Below, piece by piece: positions 21,882 through 32,448 of a DNA stretch of 64,000 nt. Every line of letters begins with the position of its first letter. The first letter of the stretch is position 1. Source of the stretch: Polytrichum commune (Eukaryota; Streptophyta; Polytrichopsida; Polytrichales; Polytrichaceae); contig OX485803.1 of the NCBI GenBank assembly GCA_950295325.1, forward strand, positions 73,671,554 through 73,735,553. The letters run 5' to 3'. Below the pieces are notes generated by a model. That model saw nothing but the letters and a program-made list of their open reading frames with translations, was not told the DNA's origin and ran no database searches. The translations under genes were made by a program, and so were the position numbers.

Positions 21882-22853
21882 TGTCGCGCACCTCTCCATG
21901 AGGAGTGCCCAAAACACCATGGGCACAAGGGGGACCCCGGAGTGACACCCGGGACTTGTGGCGCCGTTGGTGAGAGGGCCCAAGTGATCCTAGTGTGGGT
22001 GAGGGCCCCGGGCGTTGGGAACGCCTCCCACCCACAAAGACTAGGAGGCATGAGGGTGAGGCCATGAGCTATGCGTAGCTCATGGCGTGGTGATTCTAGA
22101 ATGCTCAAGAACACCTCAATCCGAGGTGTGAGCTAGGAGTTATGGCCATTTGAGTGGGGTGCTGTCCCGGGACAGCGCCCTGCTACAGCAGTGCCTGGGA
22201 GTGATTCCCGGGACTGCCAAGGTTCAAACAGGCATAACTTCCTCAAGACTTGCCCGAATGGGGCAAGTGAGGAGTCCATCGGCATCTACGTGAAGCGTAG
22301 ATGAAGATAAAGTGGTTGGTTGCTGGAATCAGACATCATACAAGGAATTTATGATGGTCTGAAGCTGCTGGGGGCTTCTAGGCCCAGCGGCTAAGGGAAA
22401 ATGTCCACTTGGCCCCAACTCTTGGTAGAGAGACAAGAGGTTGGTTGACGGTGGGGTAGGGGCCCCGCGTGAAGTCCTAGAGGCTTATATGGGTGAGGTG
22501 GTGTGGCCTCACCCACCCGAGGCCGAACGGCACGGCCTCCATGGGCATTGGCCCATTGTGAGGCCATAGTTGCCTAGTATGCTTCGGGTTGTTGTAGTGT
22601 TGCTCCGGCAACGCGATGATCAACATAGGATTGGACTTCCATGGATGGAAGTCCACATTGGGGAAATGGGTTACCGATTAAGGGGTGAGTCCCGAAAGCA
22701 AAGTAGGAGGGTTGGTTCCCTCCTATGAACTATTGGTCCGGGGTAAGAGGAGCTATCCATTAGCATGGCGGAATGCGAAGGGTTAGCGCTCGTAACCTTT
22801 GGTAGAAACGAAAATTGGCAAGATTATTAAGGGACCTAGCAAGGGTTGCGACA
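21882..22853 (+). repeat. 3' LTR of the chromovirus
   Basis: This is the same 972 bp as 15615-16586, followed by the target duplication CCTAT. Confidence 0.95.
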
Positions 22854-23074
22854 CCTATGTCCATTGCTCTGTCCCATGCTCGCATACTATAAGTCCAAAC
22901 TCTATTTCACAACCCTTGGGATGTCTAGCTAGGGCTTCATGTGGGTGTGCATGACCACCATGACTCTAGTCGTACATGTCAAGAGTCATTGGACATGACT
23001 TACCAATGCATTGTTAAAATCATGAAAACACCCACTGCTAAGAACTACGCCATTGTTATGGTAGTAAACAAAAA

Positions 23075-23362
23075 ATGAAATGTCTTCTAAAATTTCCTTC
23101 AAATGATAAAGGCCATCACTTGACATGTTTTTCATTAGAGGTGGTTATGGATAAATTCAAAACTCTTGCCTCCCCAAATTGTCAAAATTTTGTGTCTGGT
23201 TCAAAACATTTTGTTTGTAGTGGAATGGGTATGATAGATAGCATTATGATGCTCAAAGATCATTCATGTTTCAAATATGTCCATGATAGCAAGTTTCCAA
23301 GGTATTTCAAAGACAAAGTGTTTGTCTTCAAATTGTCAGTGGACCTTCCAAGGGGTGGTGTG
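23075..23362 (+). pseudogene. Unrecognised coding-like fragment cut by an insertion
   Basis: A frame of 96 codons (MKCLLKFPSNDKGHHLTCFS ... FVFKLSVDLPRGG) ends exactly where the 4-kb TG...CA unit begins. Beyond that unit a second coding-like stretch (about 27412-27516, ETYVGRRKHGEFVDYVWLRQ) runs in another frame. The two may be parts of one former gene, but joining across the target site gives a stop after six codons, so it was already broken or is spliced. I do not recognise the family. Confidence 0.3.
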
Positions 23363-23973
23363 TGTGGGAGTCCAAATTCGACGGAAAGACGGAAATACGG
23401 AAATATGGATTCCATTTCCGTATTTTTCCTTGCTTATCTGAAGGTAATAGGGTCTTTTAGGTTAAAATTAATTGTACTAGGAAATAGAGTATTCTAACCC
23501 CGCCTTGTGCGATAAAACGACTTAAAATAAGTACTATGACCGGTCCATCAAATAGGATGGGCGGACCGTGTAATCATGATCCGAACCATTGGTCCGGACC
23601 AAGTAACGGACGCGCCAAGATTACCCAACGGACCGGAAGTGGCGGTTATAACGGGTTTATGACGGTTGGGGGAAGACCGTCGGAAAACCGTTATAACCGT
23701 TTTCCGTTAACCCAAACGGTAACAGGGGAGGGATATTTAGGAGTCCCTTCCTTCTCCTTCCCACTTTTTTCTGATTCACAAACGATGAAATTGCTGAGAG
23801 AATGAGTGGTGAGGTTGTTGTCATTTCGAGCCGCCAGCAGTTGGATTGCTGGGACTCAGCACTTTTCAGTCACCGGCAGTTGGCTTGCCGGGACTCTGTA
23901 GCAGTTAGACGGAAGAGAGGGAATCCGGAAGAGAGAGAGAGTTGCAAGCCAGAAAGTTAGAAGGGAGAGGAAA

Positions 23974-26025
23974 ATGCCGGAAGCACGGGAAGAGGATCAG
24001 CGGGAACCCATCCCGATTCCGCTGAAAGCCCTCACCCCTGCAATTCCGAGGGAGGATAGAGAGCTGCAAGAGCTCGCGGAGGATCTCCGGGTCATGGGTT
24101 GTGCGGGATTGCTCTCTAAACCTTGGAACCTCAAAGCGGAAGATACCCTTCGTGAGTTTAAATTCGAGAGAGGCAATCAGTGGTTAGGCACAAAGAGGAG
24201 GGATCCGGAAAATTGGACTCCGGATACCTGGAACAGGGTCTATGGGTTTCCCAGGGGGATTGCCGAAGGGTGGGCCGGCCGCTGCGACGGCCTGTTCGCC
24301 GGAAAGTTCAGAGGGGACGCGGATCCAAAGGACGGATTCCACCCTGGGAACTGCCGGAATATCAGGGAGCGGAGAGTGTTAGAGTTTCTCCTGCCCATTC
24401 TCAACCCGGACAAGCCGAAGCGGATTAGCCTCACCATGGCTAATACGCTGTTTGGGGCAATGTTCGGAGTCCGACCGGTGAACTGGGGCCTGATCATCCA
24501 GGAGATAGTCGGACGGGCCCTCCCCCACATCGGCCGGAAACCCTCCTTCCTCTCCCCCTTCATTTTGCACCTCTACCAGCACTTCGACTGCATCTTGGCG
24601 GAGGAGGAGGACCTGCTAATGATAGCGGCGGACGAGGTCGCCTACAAGCTCCTTCCGGAAGCCGGAGACGTCGAGACGGAGACCTCCAGCGACCCCATTC
24701 TTCCGGAAGCACCTCCCTCGTCACCCGGAAGCCCGCCGCCAACCGTCTCGAGGCCACTCTCTCCCCCTCCCCCTCACCATCATCCGGAAGCCGGACCCAG
24801 CCGTGAGACCACATGGCGAAATGTGGACCTATCAGCTTGGGACTTTCCGGAAAATCCCTTCAAGCGGATGAAGGAGGGGATGGAGGACCTGCAAACCCAG
24901 TACTTCCGGCTGGAGCACATTGTCCGAGGGGCGAACGAGGCTCTGGAGGACTGCGGGCCCGGAAATATTCTTCGAGAGTTGGCAAAGAGGGCGGACCGGA
25001 AGGAGCTGGAGCAGGCCAAGACGGAGAACGCTCACCTCACCGCGCAGGTAGCGGCCATGACTCAGGAGCTGAGTCAGAAGAGCGAAGAGATCCGAAAGTA
25101 CCACGCGGAGCAGGCAGTGCTCTTCAGCCGGATCCGGGAGTTGGTGGGGCATCCGGCGGAGATCGTCAACAAGGCGCACCTCTACGACTGGATGATGGAG
25201 TCCGGAGAGCCCGCTTCCGCCAGGCAGATCCTTCCCATCCTCGTGAAGTACTCACGGACGATGAAGGACCTCCTGGCGGAAATCCAGAGGGTGGTTCCAC
25301 CAAGCGGAACACTCCGGCGGGTACTCTATCCGGGTCCGCCTGGGTCACCAACCGGAACCCTCTATGAGGTAGTTGGTGAAGTGGCCCTGGTGCAGAATCC
25401 GCCGACATCTGCAGGCCCCAGCCAGCAGGGAGGCGGCTCGCAGCCGGCTAGTTCCGGGAGGGTTCCGGAACAGGTCCGTTCTCCCCAGGTGAGGAGGAAG
25501 AGTACTGGGTCGGTCCGATCCGGGAGAGGCCAGTCCCCGGTTCCGCGAAACTCGGATCGATCCCGGACTCCGGATAGGGCTAGGACGTCGATCCGGCACC
25601 AGACTTCTGATCGGGAGGCAACTCCGAGTAGGGGCAAAGCCCCTATGACCCACGCCTTGCCATCGTCTCTGCAGGACTGCCAAATGGTCAGTCCCTTTCC
25701 TCCGCCACCCTCAAGGGCGGCCTCCAACAGGGATCCGCGGACGGCTTCGATCTCGGATGGAAGGAATCCGGAGCATGGCACCGGAAGCGATCCTTCTCCG
25801 ATCCGGAGCCTCCGGATGGGGGCAGTTTCCGGAACACCAGGGACCGGGACACCGCGGACCGAGAGAGCAGCGGATTCGGAGGACGAGGTGGCCCCGTCTC
25901 CGAACATGAGAAGGATGCTCACGCGGCTGCGAAAGGCGTCGCCGGGAGGGGGCTCATCCGCCGTCAGCGGATTAGGCAGTCACTCAAAGGAGGGATCGGC
26001 TCCGAAGAAGCACCGCTCTTCTTAG
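23974..26025 (+). CDS. Intact 683-aa element-encoded protein of unknown function
   Basis: This uninterrupted ATG-to-stop frame lies wholly inside the 4-kb unit. Residues about 40-225 look globular (WNRVYGFPRGIAEGWAGRCD, LFGAMFGVRPVNWGLIIQEI, FLSPFILHLYQHFDCILAEE) and remind me of the plant transposon-associated domains found in LTR or Mutator accessory proteins; this family link is inference. Residues about 230-285 are Pro/Ser-rich. About 295-400 is a strong coiled-coil candidate rich in Glu, Gln, Lys and Leu. The tail from about 470 is disordered and rich in Arg, Ser, Pro and Gly, and so is basic and possibly nucleic-acid binding. No gag knuckle, protease, RT or integrase motif is present. 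The start ATG at 23974 has purines before it (gaggaaaatg). An AATAAA lies 75 bp past the stop. Confidence 0.75.
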   Translation: MPEAREEDQREPIPIPLKALTPAIPREDRELQELAEDLRVMGCAGLLSKPWNLKAEDTLREFKFERGNQWLGTKRRDPENWTPDTWNRVYGFPRGIAEGWAGRCDGLFAGKFRGDADPKDGFHPGNCRNIRERRVLEFLLPILNPDKPKRISLTMANTLFGAMFGVRPVNWGLIIQEIVGRALPHIGRKPSFLSPFILHLYQHFDCILAEEEDLLMIAADEVAYKLLPEAGDVETETSSDPILPEAPPSSPGSPPPTVSRPLSPPPPHHHPEAGPSRETTWRNVDLSAWDFPENPFKRMKEGMEDLQTQYFRLEHIVRGANEALEDCGPGNILRELAKRADRKELEQAKTENAHLTAQVAAMTQELSQKSEEIRKYHAEQAVLFSRIRELVGHPAEIVNKAHLYDWMMESGEPASARQILPILVKYSRTMKDLLAEIQRVVPPSGTLRRVLYPGPPGSPTGTLYEVVGEVALVQNPPTSAGPSQQGGGSQPASSGRVPEQVRSPQVRRKSTGSVRSGRGQSPVPRNSDRSRTPDRARTSIRHQTSDREATPSRGKAPMTHALPSSLQDCQMVSPFPPPPSRAASNRDPRTASISDGRNPEHGTGSDPSPIRSLRMGAVSGTPGTGTPRTERAADSEDEVAPSPNMRRMLTRLRKASPGGGSSAVSGLGSHSKEGSAPKKHRSS

Positions 26026-26307
26026 TAGAGGAGAATAGCTAGTTTAGTTAGGCAGAATAGAGGTAGGCAGGTAGGACTTAGGAGTTTTTGAAGATGAGTA
26101 ATAAAATTTTCCCTTGGGAGTGTCAGCGGAAAACCCGGATCTTGATCCGGGAAATCCGGGAGACCAGGTGTAGTTAGGGTTTTCCTTAGCGGCGGCTGCT
26201 TGGGCCGCCGCCCTCAGTTTAGGGATTTTGAGCCTCTACTTAAGGCTGAATAAGGAGCTTGAGAAGGGTTCCTTCTCCATTGTTGTATTGTGATTACTCA
26301 TACTCTG

Positions 26308-26313
26308 AATAAA
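26308..26313 (+). terminator. Possible polyadenylation signal
   Basis: AATAAA follows the element ORF by about 280 bp; another AATAAA lies at 26100-26105. Either could end the transcript. A GC-rich inverted repeat (ggcggc ... gccgcc) near 26190-26212 sits between them. Confidence 0.35.
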
Positions 26314-26554
26314 TGCCTTAGTTTCTCACTCCTTGACTTCTCTTTATTGATGTTTGTGTGAATGATCCGGAGATTGTTAGCGGAAGAGAGAGAGAGCATG
26401 AGGGATAGGAGTTCCGGATAGGACATGAGAGAAGAGACCCGGATCAGAACCGGTTATTGCCTTGTAGATCCTCTCTGAGTGTAGTGGGAGGGAAACCTCA
26501 CTAATCCGGTGGGTTGGGTAACGTCTAGGTGGGATAGCCGCTGGGAAGATTGGG

Positions 26555-26970
26555 TGAGATCCGGAAGGGATCCGGACTTACGCCAATCTGATCTTCTAAA
26601 GAGGTCCCACCGCCCTTAGACGGACCTATCCGGATAGTGGTACGGATCGCCCAGTTAGCTCAGATTGAATAGAATCCAAGTTAGAGGTAGCCGGACAGAT
26701 CCGTCGGAAGGAGAAGGGAAGGTCCGGATCAGTAAGGATTCCGGGTTGGAGGTCACCTCCGGAGTGAAGTAGGAAGAGATCCTCATTGTTCCGGATGTCC
26801 GGGTAACATCCCGGTGAGACAATCATGGGAGATTAGGCAAAGGTCCGGAAGGGATCCGGACTTTACTGAACTTCCAAAGAGGTAGCCTCACTGGTGGACG
26901 GGATAATCCGGAAAGTGGTACGGGTCACCCACTCATCCCGTCGAGTCAGATCTCCGGTCGGAATCCGGAC
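26555..26970 (+). repeat. Diverged tandem duplication within the 4-kb unit
   Basis: The phrase tccggaagggatccggactt occurs at about 26561 and again at about 26845. Each is followed by parallel sequence (aaagaggt, tccggatagtggtacgg versus tccggaaagtggtacggg). The period is about 280 bp. Confidence 0.7.
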
Positions 26971-27409
26971 TCCTCTAGTCACCCTGGTCCCAAGAAACAA
27001 TCCGGATCTCTCTGTGTGACCTGCCAAGAGGGATCTGATCAATCCGGATTGGTTGTGAGGGAGTTTCCGGATTCCAATCTTATGAAGGACGTCCTCACCG
27101 GAAGAAACCACCTATTCTAGAGGGTAGATGAAAAAGGGGGAGGTAAGTATTACGATAAGGATCTAGAAATACCACCCGGAAAGGCACACTCCGGAAAAAG
27201 GCTAAGAGTGCCCCAAACACCAAAAATCCGGAAATTAGGGTTTCCGGAAATTTGGCTAAGGAAGAGGAAATAAGCAGGTACAGAGAGTTCTAGACCTCCT
27301 ACACTTCACAGAATCCCTGGACAATACTAGGGTCATCCGGACAAAACCGGATTAGGCACTTAAAACCGCCAATCCGGATATTTTGGTGTTCGCGTGTTCC
27401 CACAGTGTG

Positions 27410-29885
27410 GATCTCGTGAAACGTATGTAGGTCGGAGGAAACATGGAGAATTTGTGGATTATGTTTGGTTACGTCAAATATTTGAAGGACCATACCAACC
27501 TGGCATGCTATGTGTAAGCACGTATTTTAAGGTGTTAACAATTACATGTTATGACATGCAATCTAAAGATAGCACAACACAAACTTTTTTTGGGGGAAAA
27601 TTGAATTTATTATGATAGAGAATGGTATGCCAAACATCAAGCCAAGTCCCTACGACTAGTCGTGAACGCATATGTTTTTTTCATTGGTCATTGAGTTTGG
27701 ATAAGATGATGTAGAAGTATATCAAACCATCATTGCAATTTCAACGTAAGCAAATATGTAAGGAGAGAGAGAGAAGAAACTTCGATCCCTAGAAAGGGAC
27801 CGACGTGAATGAAGTGTCTGTTCGTTCCACCCCTAGACCTATGTCCACGGGACATAGGAATAGAAATAAAGAAATACTTTCCCCTTTCGAGAGTAGACAC
27901 TATAGTCACAAGTAACCAGTAACAAATATGACCCCAATAACAGAAGGGGCCGGTACCAAAGTAGAAAGATATAAGTAAGGATCTTAAAGAGGCCAAAACA
28001 ACGGATGAAGCTAAGACTAAATATCAAGTGATTTGATCATGGTGGTTATAATCTAGAGCTCCAGCCGCACGTGGTGCACAAAAATGCCTTAGAGTGACCT
28101 ACCCGTGGGCTAGTCACATTTGATTTTTTGCATCGTCAATTTGTTGCGGGTTTTGTGGGAATCCATAAAAACCCCGTTTCGTGTTTGTGACAATGAAGTG
28201 GGATTGATGACCCACAAGGTTGTATTCTGTTGTTCCCATTGGTGAGACACGATTGCTGGTCACTGTGGGTTTGAAAGTTTAGGAGCCAATCTTTCGGACA
28301 TCAGCTCGTGTTTTGACGTCCCGTTTCACCCGTCCGAGGCATGTGGTTTCTTATCACCCTACCCTTACCCTTAACCCATTTAGAGCCGCAACATGATAGG
28401 CCGACGGGAAAAAGTTTGAAGATTTGAAGAAATTGAAGACCGAGACTCTTGAAGACCAGAAGATTCGACGGTTCGACAAACAAATCTAGTTCCAGCCAAA
28501 AGCCCAGTGCTTTCCCAAGGCGGAACCCTCTCTACTCGACAACGGACATCTATTGTCCATGAACGTATGTGAACATAAAAGTGGATGAAGATGTTAATCC
28601 ACCTTATTTGGCTCTAGCATTGGTCGAGCAACTTGCCGCTTTCCTAGCGGGCAAAAAATGGAACCTCTAGAAGTTCATAGGGGATACTTTAATCGTCTAC
28701 CTTGTGTAACATAGGCATACACCTCATCACACTTTTGAGCATGCTCATGTGAAGATATTAGTAGCCCATTTAAACGTCAAATGTCAAGAGATAACACTGA
28801 TGATGAAGTTGTTGGTCATTAGTGTACGTAACCTAGGAAATGCCTCAAAATAGGATAATAAGTGACACTATTACGTCCACCGTTTTCATCTTAGGATAAT
28901 GGTTCCAACTGCTACCAACTTAAAGCTCGTGACTTATGTATTTTATAATAGATTTTTACTACTTCAAGTCTATAAATTTCTGAATTTTATAATAGACAAG
29001 ATAGACTCAATATCAATGACAAACATTGATTGACCAATGATTTTAGTCGTTGCATGTTATATGTACATTTATATATTGACATGTACCAAATTTTGTGAAA
29101 ATTACAATACTAAATAGTAATTATTGTTAAGTCTACCACAAATGAGCTTCTAGAAGGCTAGAAGTTAGAGATAAGATAGGATTGTAATTGGGTGGTCATG
29201 AGGAGAAGTTTTCACGACTTGCTTGACACGAATCACTTATCTAAATCCAAGGTTGATGATTGTAGAGCAATCTCAACTAAGTTGGTCTTGGTTAGCACAA
29301 TTATTGTTTAGGGGATTCCTTGTGTGGTGTACTACATTGTTGTGGCATACAAATCAATACAAAGCCTCCCTTGTTCTCCCACAATCAATGGCTTCCCGTG
29401 TGTTTACTACTCATCTCTAGTTTTTGGTACACCCTTAACATAATGTCTTGTTATTAGGCACTGTAGTTTCAAAATTGATTATATTATTATATGTATCTCT
29501 AGTTCTATGCATAGTTTGTGGCGTTTCCTTACTTTGTAGACATTTCTTTAAATGAGCACTCATATTATTTTCCATAATTATGCTAAGTATCTTCAATATG
29601 AATTTTCTTTGATGTCATTAATATTCTACTCGACCATTAACATGTACATCTACAATTTGATATATATCATTTAGAAAAGGTGTAAAATTTTATAATCTAT
29701 GATCATAGGGTATGCTCTTATAATAGTGCTCTTAGATACAAAACCAACGATTGTGACGGGTCATTTAAGGTCTAATGACAGTTGAGAATCGTTCAACAAA
29801 AGAGGTTCAAGCAGGAAGGAGGATGAGACTCATTTATTTCACCGACAGTTCTTTATTTTGCAAAATCGAGCCAAGGGCACATTAC
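27410..29885. other. Intergenic, no intact gene
   Basis: 27410-27516 carries the coding-like stretch described for the disrupted fragment. The rest is AT-rich with no recognisable protein, RNA gene or repeat structure in my reading. Confidence 0.5.
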
Positions 29886-30140
29886 TACACTAACTAGTGC
29901 ATTTCGTGTCACCAATTTTGAATTGTCTTGCTCGATACTAATTGTAAATTGCACGTGTAATGACATCAACGCTAGTGCTAAATGTAAACCTACAGTTTGC
30001 AACATATTGCCATTTCCTTGTTAAGAGAATTTGGGCATTATGGATTTACATCGTGTTGCAATTATTGTCACTCACAAAGTGATTTTTGGTCCAAAATTCA
30101 ATCATTCATGATAATATTTCATTATGGGTATGTTAGGGTG
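29886..30140 (+). mobile_element. Partial, diverged CACTAAATA-family MITE
   Basis: Sequence from cactaactagtgc through the shared interior (gtcaccaattttgaattgtc, gttgcaattattgtcactca, caatcattcatgataata) parallels the better copies at 34588 and 39229. The right end is missing. Confidence 0.6.
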
Positions 30141-30488
30141 CACAATATATCAAACTTTATTTGAGTTTCTTCCCATACATGTAAGATAATGAAAGCTCAT
30201 GTCAGAGGGTAAACATAGAATGAAAGAACCACCATGATGTTGAATAATGGTATGGATTTGATCGTGCTCAAAATAATGTGTTTGTGAGTATTGTTTTGAT
30301 CCCATACACATGTATTGAGATTGTCCATCACCTCCAAAACCTCAATCTTAAGATTCCACAATGGCTATCATGTATGCCTCATTGAATGCTCACATCTCGA
30401 GAAACAACTCAACCACGAGATCTCTTCAAGGCCGCGTAAAGCTTACAACCTAATGAACTCTTTAGATTGTTTATTTGTAGCCAACCAC

Positions 30489-30659
30489 ATCACATAATAT
30501 TATTCAAATCCATAACAATGTTATGTGGAACTGACAATATTCCACATAATATTCCTTGACATTTCCCACATTCAATCTGAATGTGGAAAATATCAAAGAA
30601 TATTTCATGAAATAATGTCAGTCCCACATAACATTGTTATGGATCTGAACAATGTCATG
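30489..30659. mobile_element. Fold-back MITE with about 80-bp arms
   Basis: The left arm (atccataacaatgttatgtg ... ttcccacattca) is the near-perfect reverse complement of the right arm (tgaatgtggaaaa ... cacataacattgttatggat). The loop is only a few bases near 30575. Such a transcript would form a long hairpin, which is typical of MITEs that feed small-RNA pathways. Confidence 0.85.
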
Positions 30660-31404
30660 CACTCGTAACTAATTCCACTCCTATTGAATATGAAAAACTC
30701 ACCAACTCAAGCCTTTTCCATGGGTGAAGGTTCCTAACACCTACCGAGGGAGTAATAGTAAAAATTGCTCAAAAACATGGAACCGCATGCGAAAAAGGTC
30801 CAAAGCCCAGTCCACATCAAACTTGTCATCAGCCTCAAGCCCAAGCCAATATCTTAAAATTATGTATAGGAAGTCTCACGTATGCATTTACATGACTACT
30901 TTTCCGGCAGATCGAAAACCAATTATAAAAATTGTGCCGTGTGTGTTTGCCTGAATGAAGTGTGCTCATAAAGTATCCATAATATATCTATCGGACATAA
31001 CCACAACACATACGATTTGGAATTAAGGTAGGCTAGACATTGTTGCTATAGATTTCATCATTTACCAACAAAGATTATATAGGTTGTGTGGACAATATAC
31101 AACATAGATAGTTTTACTTGGTAATAATAAATCTTGCATTCTTAGCAAATATTTAGAGCATTGTGTAACTCTGAATAGTAGATGACACTAAATACCATAA
31201 ACGGTGTACAAGAATCACTTGGTCAATCCACTACATAGTAGAATTAGCAAATTTGAGGGTGGAGTTGTGAGATGGTACGATGTGAAATCACGTGGATTGA
31301 CATTTTGGAATATTTCCAATGAATACATGCTTCAAGTGTTTTTTGGGGGTGAACTTTGTAGAAGTATAACTTATTTTAAGTAGTGAGCTTGCTTCATATG
31401 GGAA

Positions 31405-31815
31405 GGTAAGAGGGAAATGCTGCCTGTGAGCGTACCTTTCATTCATCAAACCGAAAACTTTGAAATAGAATGCAATTTGAAAATCACTTCTCGTAGTTTT
31501 TTAAATTTTAATTCGACATTGGAATTAGCTTCAAACGCCTCGAATTAGTTGACCGTCCGAGCGGATCAAATGAAGCATAAATTAATCGACTCGGGCCCAA
31601 ATGTATCACGTGCCGTCGTGTAGCTAGCTAGGTGAGGCCTTTCAAAACATGTTGTGGAGAAATCTAGAAGACTTGCCCAATCGAGCCCTAAAAGGTACGG
31701 TAGGCAAAGTCCTTTGAGACAAGTTACCCACAAACCTATAAGTTAGGGTTCAAGTTTCAACTTTGAATGATGTGAGGCACGCTCACATGTGCATTGTGAC
31801 GATTCCTTCTTAGCA
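31405..31815. mobile_element. Diverged MITE of the GAGCGTACCT family
   Basis: The left end gtgagcgtacctttcattca and an inverted counterpart gatgtgaggcacgctcacat near 31770-31795 suggest a decayed relative of the copy at 31832-32085. Confidence 0.5.
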
Positions 31816-31831
31816 TTTGAAAATGTGAAAA

Positions 31832-32085
31832 CACGACCTTGTGAAGGGAGAGGGAATTATTGCATACGAGCGAACCTCTTGTTTATTCAACATAGAAACC
31901 CTAAAATAGTATGTAGTCCGGAGGTTATTAATTTTGGTTGATCTGACAAGAAAACAAACCTTAATGACCTTGAGTCATTTGAGATAAACTGGCCATAAAC
32001 CTACAAGGGGTCAAATTTTTTATATGTTCGGATGGATGAGAGGTATGCTCGTATAGATAATTCCCTCTCTCCTTGTGAAGGTACT
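31832..32085. mobile_element. MITE with terminal inverted repeats, GAGCG(T/A)ACCTCT family
   Basis: The left end (gggagagggaattattgcat, then acgagcgaacctct) matches the reverse complement of the right end (gagaggtatgctcgtataga, then taattccctctctcc). The arms are about 35-40 bp with a few mismatches. Another copy end is near 10285-10330. Confidence 0.7.
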
Positions 32086-32410
32086 TAGAAACTTAGCTTA
32101 TAACAAGTTTCCTAATCTTTCCTATGCATCAGCTACGGTCTATGAATGAATGGGGAGAATTGGCTGCTACAATAAATATTGTCTATTGTTTCATATGGCA
32201 TGTTATGTCATTGTGGTAATTTTTCTAGTGACACTACTTATGAATAGGTTTATAAGTAATGTCATCCCAACTTACTTCTAGTTCATCCCCATGCCAATTA
32301 TTGAAACAAAGTTTGGCATACTGTCACCTGATAATTGATTGGGCAAATTCTGCCCATTAATTTCAAAAAGGCTAAGGCGGTATGTAAATTATTTTTATGA
32401 ATAATTAGGC

Positions 32411-32448
32411 AAATATGTATATATATGTATATGTATATGTATATATAG
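32411..32448. repeat. TATG/TA microsatellite
   Basis: This is an impure run of atgtatat units. Confidence 0.85.

Larger units (their letters stand above)
15615..22853 (+). mobile_element. Ty3/gypsy chromovirus, full length, identical LTRs, dead interior
   Basis: The LTRs at 15615-16586 and 21882-22853 (972 bp each, offset 6267) showed no difference when read against each other. The element starts TGTCGC and ends GCGACA. The 5-bp target duplication CCTAT flanks it at 15610-15614 and 22854-22858. A primer binding site of the initiator-Met type (TGGTATCAGAGC) follows the 5' LTR, and a G-rich polypurine tract (ggtgggggtgag) precedes the 3' LTR. The interior holds remnants of protease, RT, RNase H, integrase and a chromodomain in chromovirus order, all with stops, frameshifts or missing catalytic residues. 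The identical LTRs mean it moved recently, so it was probably mobilised by proteins from another copy. Confidence 0.95.
23363..27404 (+). mobile_element. 4042-bp TG...CA unit with 5-bp TSD, probable giant solo LTR
   Basis: The unit starts TGTGGGAG and ends TTCCCACA. It is flanked by GTGTG at 23358-23362 and again at 27405-27409. No part of the start recurs near the end, so it is not an element with two short LTRs. The simplest reading is a solo LTR left by recombination between two very long LTRs. It contains a 683-aa ORF, two possible polyadenylation signals and a region of diverged tandem repeats. CCGGA/TCCGGA motifs are very dense throughout and stop at the unit boundaries. A single-ended or DNA-type element cannot be excluded, but the TG/CA ends and 5-bp TSD favour LTR origin. 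The low-complexity TSD slightly weakens the boundary call. Confidence 0.7.

Noticed and set aside
24180-25922. Several overlapping frames on both strands inside the 683-aa ORF, up to 186 codons
   Set aside because: GC-rich coding sequence creates long shadow frames; only the 683-aa frame has a coherent domain-like layout.
23363-27404. Ordinary protein-coding host gene interpretation for the 683-aa ORF
   Set aside because: The TG...CA ends, the 5-bp duplication and the composition change at both boundaries show that the ORF belongs to an inserted unit.
28356-28378. Telomere-like run ccctacccttacccttaaccc
   Set aside because: It is only about three imperfect units in unique DNA; too short to call an interstitial telomere.
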